Origin: Cyclobacterium sp. SYSU L10401
GTDB lineage: Bacteria > Bacteroidota > Bacteroidia > Cytophagales > Cyclobacteriaceae
Reading direction: 5' to 3'
Length of the DNA stretch: 64,000 nucleotides
Assembly: GCF_010993705.1 (NCBI RefSeq)
Contig: NZ_WOFO01000004.1
Span: 372,001 to 436,000, forward strand
Part shown: positions 43,539 through 54,100 of the stretch, in pieces
Numbering within the stretch: position 1 is the stretch's first letter
Layout of the letters: the number at the start of each line of letters is the position of its first letter
The notes under the pieces: model-generated
What the model was told of the DNA's origin: nothing
Database searches by the model: none
Seen by the model: the letters and a program-made list of their open reading frames with translations, nothing else
Program-made: the position numbers and the translations under genes

Positions 43539-44928
43539 TTGGCTTTTTATTAAAATATAACTCCCAAATATGTTCTATTCTTCTGGCAATATGATAAGCC
43601 ATTAAAGGAGGCACTGCATTACCGATCAATTTATAAGCTGCAGAGGGACTGACAAAAAACTTTTTCCCTTTTCCGGGAATGACAAATTCATAATCTGGTG
43701 GGAAAGTCTGAATAAGCGCACATTCCCTGGGAGTAAGTCTTCTCTCCTTAAGTTGTTTGAGCGAAAGTTCCTCCTGATATTTTCCTCCATTTTCTATCGA
43801 AAGTCTTCTAAACTCTATATTCCCGTGGTGCTCTGACCTAATTGTAGGCCCAATTCCATCAAGTTTTACCTCTGTTTGACCCTGACAGTGCTTTCCCATA
43901 AATTTAGCTTTAGAGTAAAATTTTTGGGAGGGATCATTGGTCAACTCGGGTTCTTCTAAACCAGCAAAAATCCGATTTAATTGAACAGGTTGCTGTAAAC
44001 CAGTCCCACTAACTGAAAAAGCATGGGAAGGAAACGGATAGGGATTAAATTCCTCAGAAATGATTGGTTTGTTCAATTCTGCCAAAGCTTTTTCGGTCAA
44101 GGCAGCCTTTTTTATCCCTATAAAAATAACCCTCTCTCTGGATTGAGGCACCCCATAATTGGCTGCATGTAACACCATGGGAGGCAAAACCAGGTATCCA
44201 TTTCCGTCAGCACTTGAAAAATCTCGTTGAATAATTTCCTTTACGTTAGTTAAATTAACCAGTCCTTTTACATTTTCCGCTATGAAAACATTTGGCTTGG
44301 TAATTTCGATTACCTCTTTTAGCCACATATAGAGTTGGCCTCTGGTTTCTACAGATGGGATTTCAGTTTTAAATATTCTTCCATGATGATCTTTATGGGA
44401 GCTGAGCCCTTTTCTTTTACCTGATAAGCTAAAATCCTGACAAGGAAACCCACCTGTTACCAGGTCCACATTCTCCGGAAAAACAGGAGTTCCCTGACGA
44501 TGTAATTTGACCAAATCTACAATACTTTCAACGTGGTAAACACTGGCAGGGTATCCCTTCTTTCTAAAATAGGTTACCCAGGCATTTCTGGCATCTTGCA
44601 ATATATCATTGGCAAAAACTGTTTGGAACCTGGTAGGTTTTAATCTAAAGTAATTACCAACAGCATTTCCTGTGATAAAATCCTTATTTGTTGTTTCGTT
44701 TATTGCATCCCGGTGAACTAAAAAATCTCCCTCAAATCCCAAATCCATACCTCCGCAGCCAGAAAATAGGGAAGCAACCTTTAAAGGCTTTTTTTCATCT
44801 TCAGTAGACCCTAGTCCATATCCAATATTAAGTTGTGGTTCACTAACTTCTAAATTATTAATTTGAGACATATTGGAACAATGAATTAATCCGGATTGAT
44901 TTGTTTGAAAAGACCCGATAGGACTCAT
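43480..44928 (-). CDS. DNA (cytosine-5) methyltransferase
   Basis: The 482-residue protein shows the ordered motifs of C5 methylases: motif I VASLFSGCGGMDLGFEG, motif IV GGFPCQDFS with the catalytic Cys, motif VI IAENVKGL, motif VIII QSRERVIFIGI, motif IX LTPRECALIQTFP and motif X YKLIGNAVPP. The target-recognition domain lies between VIII and IX. The start may be at 44928 or at the ATG at 44871 (MSQINNLEV). With the overlapping endonuclease it forms a complete type II restriction-modification system inserted among glycan-use genes. No controller (C) protein is seen. Confidence 0.92.
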   Translation of the reverse strand: MSPIGSFQTNQSGLIHCSNMSQINNLEVSEPQLNIGYGLGSTEDEKKPLKVASLFSGCGGMDLGFEGDFLVHRDAINETTNKDFITGNAVGNYFRLKPTRFQTVFANDILQDARNAWVTYFRKKGYPASVYHVESIVDLVKLHRQGTPVFPENVDLVTGGFPCQDFSLSGKRKGLSSHKDHHGRIFKTEIPSVETRGQLYMWLKEVIEITKPNVFIAENVKGLVNLTNVKEIIQRDFSSADGNGYLVLPPMVLHAANYGVPQSRERVIFIGIKKAALTEKALAELNKPIISEEFNPYPFPSHAFSVSGTGLQQPVQLNRIFAGLEEPELTNDPSQKFYSKAKFMGKHCQGQTEVKLDGIGPTIRSEHHGNIEFRRLSIENGGKYQEELSLKQLKERRLTPRECALIQTFPPDYEFVIPGKGKKFFVSPSAAYKLIGNAVPPLMAYHIARRIEHIWELYFNKKPNGNFSKPKTKSTSVRSIVG

Positions 44929-45005
44929 CCCCTACAAAGATAAAAAAAAGTCGGACAAAGGAAACGCAAATCCCCTGTCCAACCCTTCTAAATGTAAGGT
45001 GCCGA

Positions 45006-46187
45006 TCAAAATCCAATGACTGTTCCGGCAATGTGTCTGGTGCCATTGTCCATATTAAAATAATAGGTCACCAAAGCATGGTGATCATCCAAGACCACTG
45101 CCCAGGGATAACCGATGTCCCCGTTGCCACCATCTTCTCTTAGGACAATTTCCTCGGCAGTGGCGAAATCCGTACATTCTGCATTTAAGATCTTAGCTTT
45201 TATTCCATAAGGTTCATGGCGGTACCCATAGACCAGAAGCACCCGGTCATCAGGCAACCTGGTTGCCTGCAAGGGGTGGCCCTTAAATCCCATAGCCTGC
45301 CATTGTCCAAAGCTTTTCCCACCGTCTGTAGACCTCGCAATAACGGCCTGGTCTTCGAAATTGGCGGTACGGATAAAAGCCACCAGGTCACCTTTGGGGG
45401 TTTCATAGATGGAAGCTTCATTGAAAACCACTTCTTCGTCTTTGGCAACAGTGGACAAATGCTCCCAATTTTTCCCCTTATCATCGGAAACCAGCAGGTA
45501 ATTGGATGTTCGCCGGGGACTTAACCGGTCATTGGCTGCAACCACCCAATAGATTCGTCCATTTTTCCCTTCGTACATGGCTCCCCTGTTGTAGGCGGGA
45601 ATGGGAGTTCCCATGGGGTTAAGATGGACTTCCGGCTCGATGTGTGGCGGATAAATGGGTCCGGCCCATTTGCTTCCTCCATCTATGGACCGTAGCAGGT
45701 AACCTCCCAAAAAAACAGAACCGTCGCGGTTTTGAAAGTGGGGTTCGGGAATGTTTTCCAGGCCATCCTCATTCAAAAATGCCCATCCATAGCTGGCGCA
45801 TAGCAGCGTCCCATCACGAAGCTGAAGCAAGCAGGGGTCCTGTGACCCCCCAAAATCGTGGGCATAGAGCAGATCCGGTTCCCCTTCCCAGGTAATACCG
45901 TCTTTGGAGGTCATGCTTACCAAATAACTGTTGGGATCCACATGGCTGTTGCCCTTTTCGCCAAAGACTACCCGTCTGTCCGGAGCACGCCGAAAGGAAA
46001 GGAGAAATTCTCCGTCTGCTTTCCTCACAATAGACGGAAAAGTAGCGTAGTAATTGGAATCCTGGTAAATGACCAAATCCCGGATCTTGGTTGCAGGCAT
46101 GGGGCTTTCACTGGTAGAAGACCGCTGTGCAAAAAGTGGAAGTAGAGCCAGAAATAGGCCCAATGTTGCGAAAATATACTTTCTCAT
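45006..46187 (-). CDS. Exported BNR/sialidase-like propeller protein
   Basis: The ATG at 46187 (MRKYIFATLG) gives a Sec signal ending LLPLFAQ; an in-frame TTG lies four codons upstream. The 393-residue product has Asp-box-type blades SIDGGSKW, SDDKGKNW and STDGGKSF, typical of the sialidase fold. The region where GH33 enzymes have FRIP reads YATFPSIVRKADG, and RRAPDRR follows. It is thus sialidase-fold but not clearly a sialidase. It lies upstream of the restriction-modification pair and 136 bp after the next propeller gene, in the PUL-like series. Confidence 0.78.
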   Translation of the reverse strand: MRKYIFATLGLFLALLPLFAQRSSTSESPMPATKIRDLVIYQDSNYYATFPSIVRKADGEFLLSFRRAPDRRVVFGEKGNSHVDPNSYLVSMTSKDGITWEGEPDLLYAHDFGGSQDPCLLQLRDGTLLCASYGWAFLNEDGLENIPEPHFQNRDGSVFLGGYLLRSIDGGSKWAGPIYPPHIEPEVHLNPMGTPIPAYNRGAMYEGKNGRIYWVVAANDRLSPRRTSNYLLVSDDKGKNWEHLSTVAKDEEVVFNEASIYETPKGDLVAFIRTANFEDQAVIARSTDGGKSFGQWQAMGFKGHPLQATRLPDDRVLLVYGYRHEPYGIKAKILNAECTDFATAEEIVLREDGGNGDIGYPWAVVLDDHHALVTYYFNMDNGTRHIAGTVIGF

Positions 46188-46323
46188 AATGCTTTTCAAT
46201 TATTTATAATACTTGCTAAAAGAGGAAAAGGCCATTTCCCTATCCTCCCGGGTAAAGGACCTGAAGAAAAAAACATCCCTATCCTTCAGTCCGGTGCGAG
46301 TCGTTTATTTCTACTATTTCAGC

Positions 46324-47334
46324 TTATTTGCGAAGCGAGGGCAGTGGAATTTTGGACAGGTAAATGCTGGTCTTCTCCTCGTGACTGGAATAATAGACCA
46401 GCCATAATTTGTTCTTGTGATACAGCATTCCGGGATAGCTGGTGTCCCCACCGCTGGGGAATTCTATCGTCTTTTCAATATTACCCTTCAGGTCCGTTCG
46501 GTGCAGGACGGTTTTGGCACCGGTCTCCCGGTAATCACGGGTACCGATCAACAAGTTGTTTTTTCCGAAAAACAAAAAGTTAGGACCTCCCAGGCGAACG
46601 GTAAGTTTGGTATAGCTCCAATCAGTATAAGGGTACTCGCTTTTTGCCAGGACACCCATTTGATCTGCTGACTCTCTCCTTACCAGAACGTAAAGCCGAT
46701 CGTTTTCGTCAAACCGAAGCGTAGATTCATTCGGGTTGCCTCCCGTATCTATACCCGAAACCTTTTCAAACTTTATACCGTCCCTGGTTCTCAGCAGATG
46801 GGTTTCCCAACCTTCCTCCTCGTTAATGGTATACATTACGCCATATCCGATTCCCTTATGCCAGGTCAGGCTCCAAATCCAATCCAACCCTGGTTCAATG
46901 TTTAATTCTGTACGTTGTAAAGTAGAAAAATTACCACCCTGCCCGTCTGAAAAAGCCACCATGGGATAAAGCTCCTGGTAACCTTGGTCATAAATGCCCA
47001 CAGCGGTCAACACCATGATTTTACCTTCAGGGGTTACTGAAAGTCGGGCTTCACGAACGTCCATACCTTCTTTTTCCAACAAGGCTACACTATCCCATTC
47101 CTCTCCATCCCTGGAGCGGATGATACGGACCCTGCCACTATTATCCGGCATGTGGTTATTCCCTTCCCGCACGGCTACGTAAAACATTCCCCGAAACCGG
47201 ATCATATCCGGAAAGGCATTGTGGGGAGCCTGGTCCCAGATTTTGGTTGTTTTGGGCGTATCCGCATCCTGGGCAAAACCAGTTTCAATGCTAAATGCGA
47301 TCAGGATTAGGGTTAAAAACAGGTGATTCATCAT
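46324..47334 (-). CDS. Exported sialidase-fold protein
   Basis: The 336-residue protein has a signal peptide (MNHLFLTLILIAF, cleaved near GFAQ) and a propeller with weak Asp boxes: RSRDGEEW, RTRDGIKFEK. FRIP is replaced by NAFPDMIRFRG. Arginine-rich spots (AVREGNN, VRRESADQ) may form a carboxylate-binding site as in sialidases, but this is a guess. It lies between the 45006 propeller and the element at 47363, with the DapA-type lyase further upstream. Two ATGs in tandem (47334, 47331) are equally good starts. Confidence 0.7.
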   Translation of the reverse strand: MMNHLFLTLILIAFSIETGFAQDADTPKTTKIWDQAPHNAFPDMIRFRGMFYVAVREGNNHMPDNSGRVRIIRSRDGEEWDSVALLEKEGMDVREARLSVTPEGKIMVLTAVGIYDQGYQELYPMVAFSDGQGGNFSTLQRTELNIEPGLDWIWSLTWHKGIGYGVMYTINEEEGWETHLLRTRDGIKFEKVSGIDTGGNPNESTLRFDENDRLYVLVRRESADQMGVLAKSEYPYTDWSYTKLTVRLGGPNFLFFGKNNLLIGTRDYRETGAKTVLHRTDLKGNIEKTIEFPSGGDTSYPGMLYHKNKLWLVYYSSHEEKTSIYLSKIPLPSLRK

Positions 47335-47362
47335 AGTTTTACGTAGTCTTATTTATTCAACA

Positions 47363-47530
47363 TTTAAACCCGAATATGCATTAGGAATTCTATTGCAGAC
47401 TGAAATTACTTCAAAATCAGGCACTTCGTAGCAGTTTTCAACTTCACCATAGCGGTGCTAGATTCCAAACTGCCTGATTTTCTTGAAATTTCAGCCTTCA
47501 TAACGAAACCTAATACCTAATCCGGGGTAA
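47363..47530. mobile_element. Small inverted-repeat (MITE-like) element
   Basis: The left end TTTAAACCCGAATATGCATTAGG (split here: TTTAAACCCG at 47363 and ATGCATTAGG ending 47385) and right end CCTAATACCTAATCCGGGGT (from 47509) are imperfect terminal inverted repeats. Inside, arms at 47398-47423 and 47471-47496 pair over about 26 bp with few mismatches around a 47-base loop. There is no transposase. The right end supplies the last codons and stop of the lyase gene. A fragment of the same sequence lies at 33751. Confidence 0.5.
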
Positions 47531-48451
47531 AAAACCCGGGAATATTTCCTCCAGTTGCTTCCTTTTTTTCAGGACTAATTCCATGGGCACTCCCTGATAG
47601 GGCCAGCGGAGGCGGGTTCCAATCTCCGACCAGCCTCCGATGGCTGCCAGAAACTTATCAACGGCAGTATCAGAATATCCATCCTTTTGGATCAGAGGGA
47701 AGATGGCTTCCTGGAAAAAGAGGCCCAGTTTAGCTTCCCATTCTTTTGCCTCGGAGGGATTTGTCTGTATACTTTCATACCATTTTAGAGCAGCCTTTGG
47801 ATGCAGGCAGGCGATATTGGAATAGGAACCTTTGGCCCCAAGCTGCATACCGGTAGCCAACTTGTGGCCCGGGATAAAATGAGAGAATGGTTGGGGAAGG
47901 GAGGCCATTTCCTTGTACCAGCTTGCATCCCCACCGGCTGTTTTGCAGCCCACAATAGGAAAGCCTTCTGATAAAATATCCCGATAATCGGCTGGCTTCA
48001 GGTACTTTTTTGCATGGGGCGGATTATAAAGCACCAAACCCACCGGGTCAGCTACTTTGGCCATTTTCTCTAAATACCGGAACAGTTCAACACGGTTAGG
48101 AGCTACCCAATCGGGCAAAACAACCTGCAAAGCTCCCGGATGCAATGATTTTGCTCTCTTTACCCGCTCTAGAGCGGCTAATGGCAAGGGGTGGGAGCAG
48201 CCCAACTGAAAGGGAACTCCCTTTAATTCCGCTGCGGCAGCCACCTTTTCACTAAGGGTATCAAATTCCGATTCGCTCTGGTTATAAAATTCTCCGGCTG
48301 TGCCATTGGTGTAGATTCCGTGTAGCCCCGTATTCAGCAGTAGGGCGATTTCCTCGTCTAACAGCCCCCAATCGATGGCTTCATTTTTCTGAACAGGTAG
48401 CAATACCGTACCCCAAACACCTACAATTTCTTCTGCACCGAGTGGTTTCAT
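47510..48451 (-). CDS. DapA/NanA family aldolase (N-acetylneuraminate lyase-like)
   Basis: The ATG at 48451 (MKPLGAEEIVG) is chosen because it follows the upstream stop by 7 bp. The 313-residue TIM-barrel protein has the family nucleotide-free active site: TNGTAGEF (GxxGE loop), Tyr in VLYNPPHAKK and the Schiff-base Lys in IVGCKTAGG. Members split or form 2-keto acids with pyruvate, including sialic acid and KDG. Its place after a sialidase-fold gene and SusC/SusD suggests catabolism of a released keto-sugar acid. The C-terminal end RIRY lies inside the right end of a MITE-like element. Confidence 0.85.
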   Translation of the reverse strand: MKPLGAEEIVGVWGTVLLPVQKNEAIDWGLLDEEIALLLNTGLHGIYTNGTAGEFYNQSESEFDTLSEKVAAAAELKGVPFQLGCSHPLPLAALERVKRAKSLHPGALQVVLPDWVAPNRVELFRYLEKMAKVADPVGLVLYNPPHAKKYLKPADYRDILSEGFPIVGCKTAGGDASWYKEMASLPQPFSHFIPGHKLATGMQLGAKGSYSNIACLHPKAALKWYESIQTNPSEAKEWEAKLGLFFQEAIFPLIQKDGYSDTAVDKFLAAIGGWSEIGTRLRWPYQGVPMELVLKKRKQLEEIFPGFLPRIRY

Positions 48452-48458
48452 CAGCAAG

Positions 48459-49592
48459 TTACGGTTTCTTCCAAATAACAGTCCCCATGTGGTAGCGGTC
48501 ATGCACGGCATTCCCGTTGGAATAAAAAGCCGTCATGATGCTCCCATCCGGAAGTTGAACACTGGACGGATACCCACAATCGCTGCTTTTCAGGTCGTCC
48601 ACTACCAGGAACTCTTCTGACCAGGTTTTGCCCTGGTCCGAGCTGAATTTAACCGCTACTCCAAACTCCCCAGGTATCCTGTTTCCGTAGGTCAAAAGCA
48701 AGTCTCCGTTGTCCATGGTGGTGATATGTCCCGGGTGCTGCCTTTCCTCTGTCAATTGTTGAAGATATTTCCAACTCTCCCCATCATCTTCACTGATAAA
48801 TAAATCCATGGCCGCTCCTGCCTTCCACCTTCTGGCAGCGGCTATCCAGGTTTTAGGCCCTGTTTGGTAAAATGCCGTTTCATTATGCCCGCCTGCAAAG
48901 GCTGTGGGCCCGCTGGCATCGCTAAGATGGGATATCCAGTTCCAGGATTTACCCTGGTCATCACTTCTAAATAGGGATACCTTATTGATTTCCTTATCCA
49001 GGGATTGGGCGTAGGCCAGCAGCCTGAGGCTGCCATCCTGTGCAGGTAATATATCCCCAAAGGGTATGAATTCCGTCATGCCAGCCTCTGCTTCAGGAAA
49101 GCCATTTTTATAGGTTTTCCATTTCTTTCCCCCATCTCCCGAGACGGATACCCAGGCCCTCAGCACCCCTACTAAATCCATGGGAGCATCAGGGGTTTCT
49201 CCGGGCTTCAATTCCCAGCCTGATGCCACTACCACCAATTCATCATTCTGATTGGAACCAGCCGCTACATTCATTCGGTTGGTACCTTTGTCGTGAGCAG
49301 CAGGAACGCCTGTTTTTTCCCAAAACAATCCACCATCTTTGGTAGACCAAACTTCCACACTTCCCTCTCTCCGGGCATGGCTGGGCTGGTTGAATATACT
49401 GGCATGGATGCTACCATCTTCCAATTTTGTCAAATTGGGCCAGGCACAAACGTTGTCAATAGATACCAATCGCTGAAGTACTTCCACGGATTTCTTTTCT
49501 TTTGGAAGTGGCGACTTGCTTTTTTCTTCGGTCGGCTGCATCAGCAGTATACCGATGGCCATAGAAGTAGTAATTAACCAACTATACATCAT
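48459..49592 (-). CDS. Exported BNR/sialidase-like propeller protein
   Basis: The 377-residue protein has a short N-terminal hydrophobic segment (WLITTSMAIGILLMQ) and clear blades: STKDGGLFW, SGDGGKKWK, SDDQGKSW, SEDDGESW and SSDQGKTW, five Asp boxes at even spacing. The FRIP position reads CAWPNLTKLEDG. A conserved end, SDCGYPSSVQLPDGSIMTA in two strands, matches other sialidase-like secreted proteins. It lies between SusD (23 bp gap) and the lyase (7 bp gap), so it is part of the SusCD operon and probably a surface glycan hydrolase. Confidence 0.82.
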   Translation of the reverse strand: MMYSWLITTSMAIGILLMQPTEEKSKSPLPKEKKSVEVLQRLVSIDNVCAWPNLTKLEDGSIHASIFNQPSHARREGSVEVWSTKDGGLFWEKTGVPAAHDKGTNRMNVAAGSNQNDELVVVASGWELKPGETPDAPMDLVGVLRAWVSVSGDGGKKWKTYKNGFPEAEAGMTEFIPFGDILPAQDGSLRLLAYAQSLDKEINKVSLFRSDDQGKSWNWISHLSDASGPTAFAGGHNETAFYQTGPKTWIAAARRWKAGAAMDLFISEDDGESWKYLQQLTEERQHPGHITTMDNGDLLLTYGNRIPGEFGVAVKFSSDQGKTWSEEFLVVDDLKSSDCGYPSSVQLPDGSIMTAFYSNGNAVHDRYHMGTVIWKKP

Positions 49593-49614
49593 CTGTTATT
49601 TATTTTTTTTATTT

Positions 49615-51087
49615 TTAAAACCCAGGGTTTTGTTCCACCAGCGGTTCCTGACTCAACACGGTATTGGAAATGGGAAATAGCAATAAATGGTCTTCGCCTT
49701 CCCTATCCTGAAGGGCTGGTACCATTTCGAATGCTTTCCCGAACCGAACCAGATCCCACCATCTTTTACCTTCATGTAAAAGCTCCAGCAAACGTTCTTT
49801 CAAGATGACCTCATCGTTGGCTTCTTTACCCTGGTCCACAAATTCCCTACCTGGGAACTGATCCCCATAAGCCCTTTGCCTGATTTGGTTGATCTCTGCA
49901 GCAGGATCCATCCCCAACGCATTCTTGGCTTCAGCTTTCATCAACAGTACGTCGGCATAACGGTACAAAATCGGATCGCTCAGGAATACCCGATTCCCAC
50001 CAATGATGGTTCCCTGGAATTTCTGCTGTATATTGGTCAGGTATTCCCTGCCCCCGTTTTCGTTGATGGTGTAAATTTCAAAAAAGGAGGCATCTCTTCG
50101 GGCATCCTCTGCTTCAAATTGATTTCGTACCAGGTCGGAAGTAACCATCAGTCCCTGCCCTCCCCCTATGGGGAAAATTTTATCCCGGGTTTCCTGATCT
50201 ATATTGCTGGGTGCGGCTGCTCCAATGATCCACATGAACCACAAATAATTTCCCGGTTCCAAATCCTGGTGTCGGATGCTCAGGAGAATTTCCCTGTTTC
50301 CTTTGTTTTCGAAGTCAAAAACATCCTGAAAGTCATCCAATAATCCCACATCTGCCTGATCTACTTCCTCCAAAGCAGCTAATGCAGTCTGGAAGTCTTC
50401 CGTTCCTCCCTCCAATCTCCTGGCGGTCCAAAGGTAAACTTCTCCTTTTAACGCATTTGTTGCCGGCCTGGACCATACAGACCTTCCAATGGTAAATCCA
50501 TTGTCAGGGAATAATTGAAGGGCCTCCTCAATATCCTGCTTGATCAATTGAAACACCTGTGACTGTGGAGATCTTTCCCTTTGTGTCACATCCGCTCCAA
50601 ATCCCTCAGTAGGTTCTTCTCTGATAATCAGGTCTCCCCAGGTACGGGTCATTACAAAATAGACATAGGCCCGCATGGCATGCGCCTGGGCAAGCATCAG
50701 GTTTTTTCTGGATTCGTTGGAAAAAGTAATATCAGGGACGTATTTCAACATAAGATTTGCCGTATTGATGACACGGTAAAACCCGCTCCAGTCAGGATGA
50801 CCAGGAGTATCCGCATTCATTTGATTTCGGTGCAGGATAAAGACCCCTTCTCCGAAAAGTCCCGGAGAAAGAACCTCACTGCGGTGTTCCCCCAATTGGT
50901 GCAGGCCCTGTGCAAGGCTTCTTAATTCCACATACATGCCCATCAATGCTCCTTCCGCGTCATTTTCACTCTGCCAGAATGAATTGGTGGTAATGACACT
51001 GGTAGGATTTACTTCAAGTGTTTCTGTACATGCCCACCCCATTATCAGGAAAAGGGTAATGGCAAAGTATTTTTTTATTCCTTTCAT
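49615..51087 (-). CDS. SusD/RagB family outer-membrane lipoprotein
   Basis: The ATG at 51087 (MKGIKKYF) is used; a TTG lies three codons upstream. The roughly 490-residue lipoprotein has lipobox MGWAC (Cys20), TLEVNPTSVIT after the anchor, then the SusD helical TPR core: FWQSENDAEGALMGMY, QAHAMRAYVYFVMTRTWGD, and the C-terminal LLEL-HEGKRWWDLVRFGKA. It binds oligosaccharide at the surface and lids the SusC channel. It follows susC by 17 bp and precedes a sialidase-fold enzyme and an aldolase, which defines a PUL. Confidence 0.92.
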   Translation of the reverse strand: MKGIKKYFAITLFLIMGWACTETLEVNPTSVITTNSFWQSENDAEGALMGMYVELRSLAQGLHQLGEHRSEVLSPGLFGEGVFILHRNQMNADTPGHPDWSGFYRVINTANLMLKYVPDITFSNESRKNLMLAQAHAMRAYVYFVMTRTWGDLIIREEPTEGFGADVTQRERSPQSQVFQLIKQDIEEALQLFPDNGFTIGRSVWSRPATNALKGEVYLWTARRLEGGTEDFQTALAALEEVDQADVGLLDDFQDVFDFENKGNREILLSIRHQDLEPGNYLWFMWIIGAAAPSNIDQETRDKIFPIGGGQGLMVTSDLVRNQFEAEDARRDASFFEIYTINENGGREYLTNIQQKFQGTIIGGNRVFLSDPILYRYADVLLMKAEAKNALGMDPAAEINQIRQRAYGDQFPGREFVDQGKEANDEVILKERLLELLHEGKRWWDLVRFGKAFEMVPALQDREGEDHLLLFPISNTVLSQEPLVEQNPGF

Positions 51088-51104
51088 GGCTCTCAATGAT
51101 TTGA

Positions 51105-54100
51105 TTAAAACGTAATATTGGCTCCGAAAATAAAGTTTTTAGGTATGGCATAGCGGCCATCATCCCTACCACCTTCTTCCGGGTTCAGACCCTTGTAGCG
51201 AGTGAAGTAATGCAAATTATTGCCGGTGACATTAAATCTAAGACCATTGATTTTTATCCGGTCAAGCAAGGCACGAGGGACGGTATAACTGATCGTTAAT
51301 TCTCTGACAGCCAGAAAGTCCCCGGACTCAAAAAATACTGAGTTGCCAGAGGTCGCCGTTCCATTAAAGTTGTTTCGCTGTATCCTTTCACCTCCCCAGT
51401 AAAACCGGGAATATTCGGCAATGTCTCCCTGTTCTTTCCAGGAATTATCCACCTTGTCCTGGGTCATATTGTTGTCAGCAAATAAATTGGTGTCAATAAA
51501 CATTTTGGCCCAGTTAAAAATCGTATGCCCTGTGGTATAATCCAACCGGAGATAAAGGTTCAGGTTGCCATAGCTGATGGAATTGGTAATCCCCCCTGTC
51601 CAAACCGGAAACTCCTGACCCATGTATACCTGGTCCCTGCTATCAATGATTCCATTGCCATCCAGGTCCTGCCAGTTGGTATCCCCTCCGTATTTGGTTT
51701 TATCAGCGGATACGATGTAATTGTCTGTTGGGGCATTACTTGCTTCCTCGTCAGTGGCGTAGATGCCCAACTGGTTTCTACTATACATTTCTCCAAGTTT
51801 ACCGCCTTCCTGAAGCCCTCCTTTCCACACATAATCTTCCTGTGAGGGATCCCATACCAAAACCCCTCCAACCCGATTATTCTCCACCCCATTGGGTGGA
51901 AGCCTGAGGATCTTGTTTTTAACTTTGGAAGCATTTAGCGATAAATCCCAGGTCACCGGACTGCCCTCCGGCAACAGGCTGGCCCCCATTTCCAGCTCAA
52001 AACCCCTGTTTTCCAAGCTGCCCAAATTGGTCAATACACTGGAAAAACCTGTAGATTGAGGGAGGGGCAGACTGGTGATCAAATTGTCTGTGACCCTTCT
52101 GTACACATCAACGATAAAGTTCAACCTTTGATTAAACAAACTGAAATCCGCACCAATATCTATCGTTCGTGATTGTTCCCACTGCAGGTTGGGGTTGGGT
52201 ATAACCGTATTTTGAATAGCAGAGATCCCTGCATATCTGGTTCCAACCCCATACGCTCCCTGAGCAGCGAAATCACCTAATCCACCGATATTACCATTTT
52301 CACCATAACTTGCCCGGAGCTTCATCCGTAGAAGATTTTCAGGTAGGGCATCTTGCCAAAAATCCTCCCTATGAAGATTCCATCCTGCAGAAATGCCTGG
52401 GAAAAAGCCCCATTTGTTATCCGCTCCCAGGTTAGAAGCACCATCGTAACGCATATTAAGAGACAGTAAATATTTCTGCCCCAGGTCATAATTTACCCGC
52501 GCAAAATACCCAAGGATCACCTGATCAGTAATACTACTGTTTACAGCAGTGGGTTCAGAGGCAGCATTGAGTGTAGGAATTAAGTCCGTTGAAGCACCTC
52601 TTCCGGAAGCACTTAAGGTGGCTATATTGCGGTCATAATAGGCAAAACCAAGTTTAGCATCCAGGTTGTGATTTTCGCCAAAAGTCTTTCCATAGGAAAA
52701 CACGAGATCGGCCTGGTTTTGCCTCCACTGATAATTGGAAGCACTGGCATTTCGGGTGTCCACAAAATTCAAGGGACCATTTAAAAATCCTGGTTGAAAA
52801 TTGTAGCTGTCATTATTGACATTGTACATGGACAACTGGGGGTCGAAAGACAGGCCTGGCAAAATGTCCCAATGCGCTCCAACAGTAAAAGTTGATTTTT
52901 CCGCCGTACTCTCGGCTACGCGGTTATTGAGAAAATACAGGGGATTTCCAATATTGGCAGCTGTACCCGGTGCCAGGGTGCCGTCCTCAAAGTAAATCTT
53001 GGCTGTAGGAGCAAGACCTGCTGAGCGGTAGAAAGTAACAGCTGTGGATTGACCGGTGGTATTGGTAGTATTATAGGTATAGAGGACCCTGCCAAATACA
53101 CTTAAATTATCCTTTACTTTTAATTCCCCATTTAAATTGAAAGTAAGGCGGTCATAAGCGGTAGTGACGACTGTTCCTTCATTGGACAGGTAACCCAGAC
53201 CAGCATTAAAAGTAGCTTTTTCGGTACCTCCCTGAATCCCCACATGGTGGTTATGGGAAACACCCGTTTGGTAGATCAGGGATTGAATGTCATTGTCCTG
53301 AAATAGGAGGGTTCGGGAAGGGTCTACCGGATCCGGCATGCTTTCCCACCCTTCATTTAGCTTGTACTCATTTTCCGGTGTAAGGTATTGCGTAGTAAAT
53401 GCGGTATTATTACTCAAGTCATTTCCCGTTCCAAATCCATTTGGCAGGCCTAACCTTACGGTTTCATCCGGAAATTTATCAGGCCTGATATGACCCAATC
53501 TAAACATGGTAAGGTAATCTCTGGCATTGGCCATTTCGTAAAGTTTACCAGGTTCTGATAGGGTCAGGTCATACCGGTAGGAGATCTTAGATTGGCCTGA
53601 TTTTCCGGTTTTGGTGGTGATGATGACTACCCCGTTGGATCCCCGGGCTCCATAAATGGAGGTGGCTGCTGCATCTTTTAATACCTGCATCGAAGCTATA
53701 TCATCTGCTGAAATGTCATTCATGTCAGGTCTGATTACACCGTCTACAATAAATAGTGGTGCGGCTCCATTGGGGTTATTGATAGAGGTACCCCCTCTTA
53801 CGATGATCCTTGGCGCAGCGCCGGGTTGGCCTGAGGTACTTTGTACCCTGACGCCAGACACTGATCCTTGAAGTGCCGATGCGGCATTGGGAAAAGGAAC
53901 ACTTTCCAGAACCTTTTCGTCTACCTTAGTGATGGAAGTGGTAAGGGTTTCTCTGGATTGTTCCCCATAACCTATCACCACCACTTCCTCCATATCGGAC
54001 AGGGAAGGAAATAAAACCAGGTCAAGGGTATTGCTATTTCCTACTTCTACTTCCTTGGTCGCATAACCAATAAAGGAAAACACAAGCGTATTACTTCCTT

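Noticed and set aside
45006-48451. Calling this a proven sialic acid utilisation locus (sialidase plus NanA)
   Set aside because: The sialidase-fold proteins lack the FRIP motif, and the lyase cannot be told from other DapA-family aldolases by sequence reading alone.
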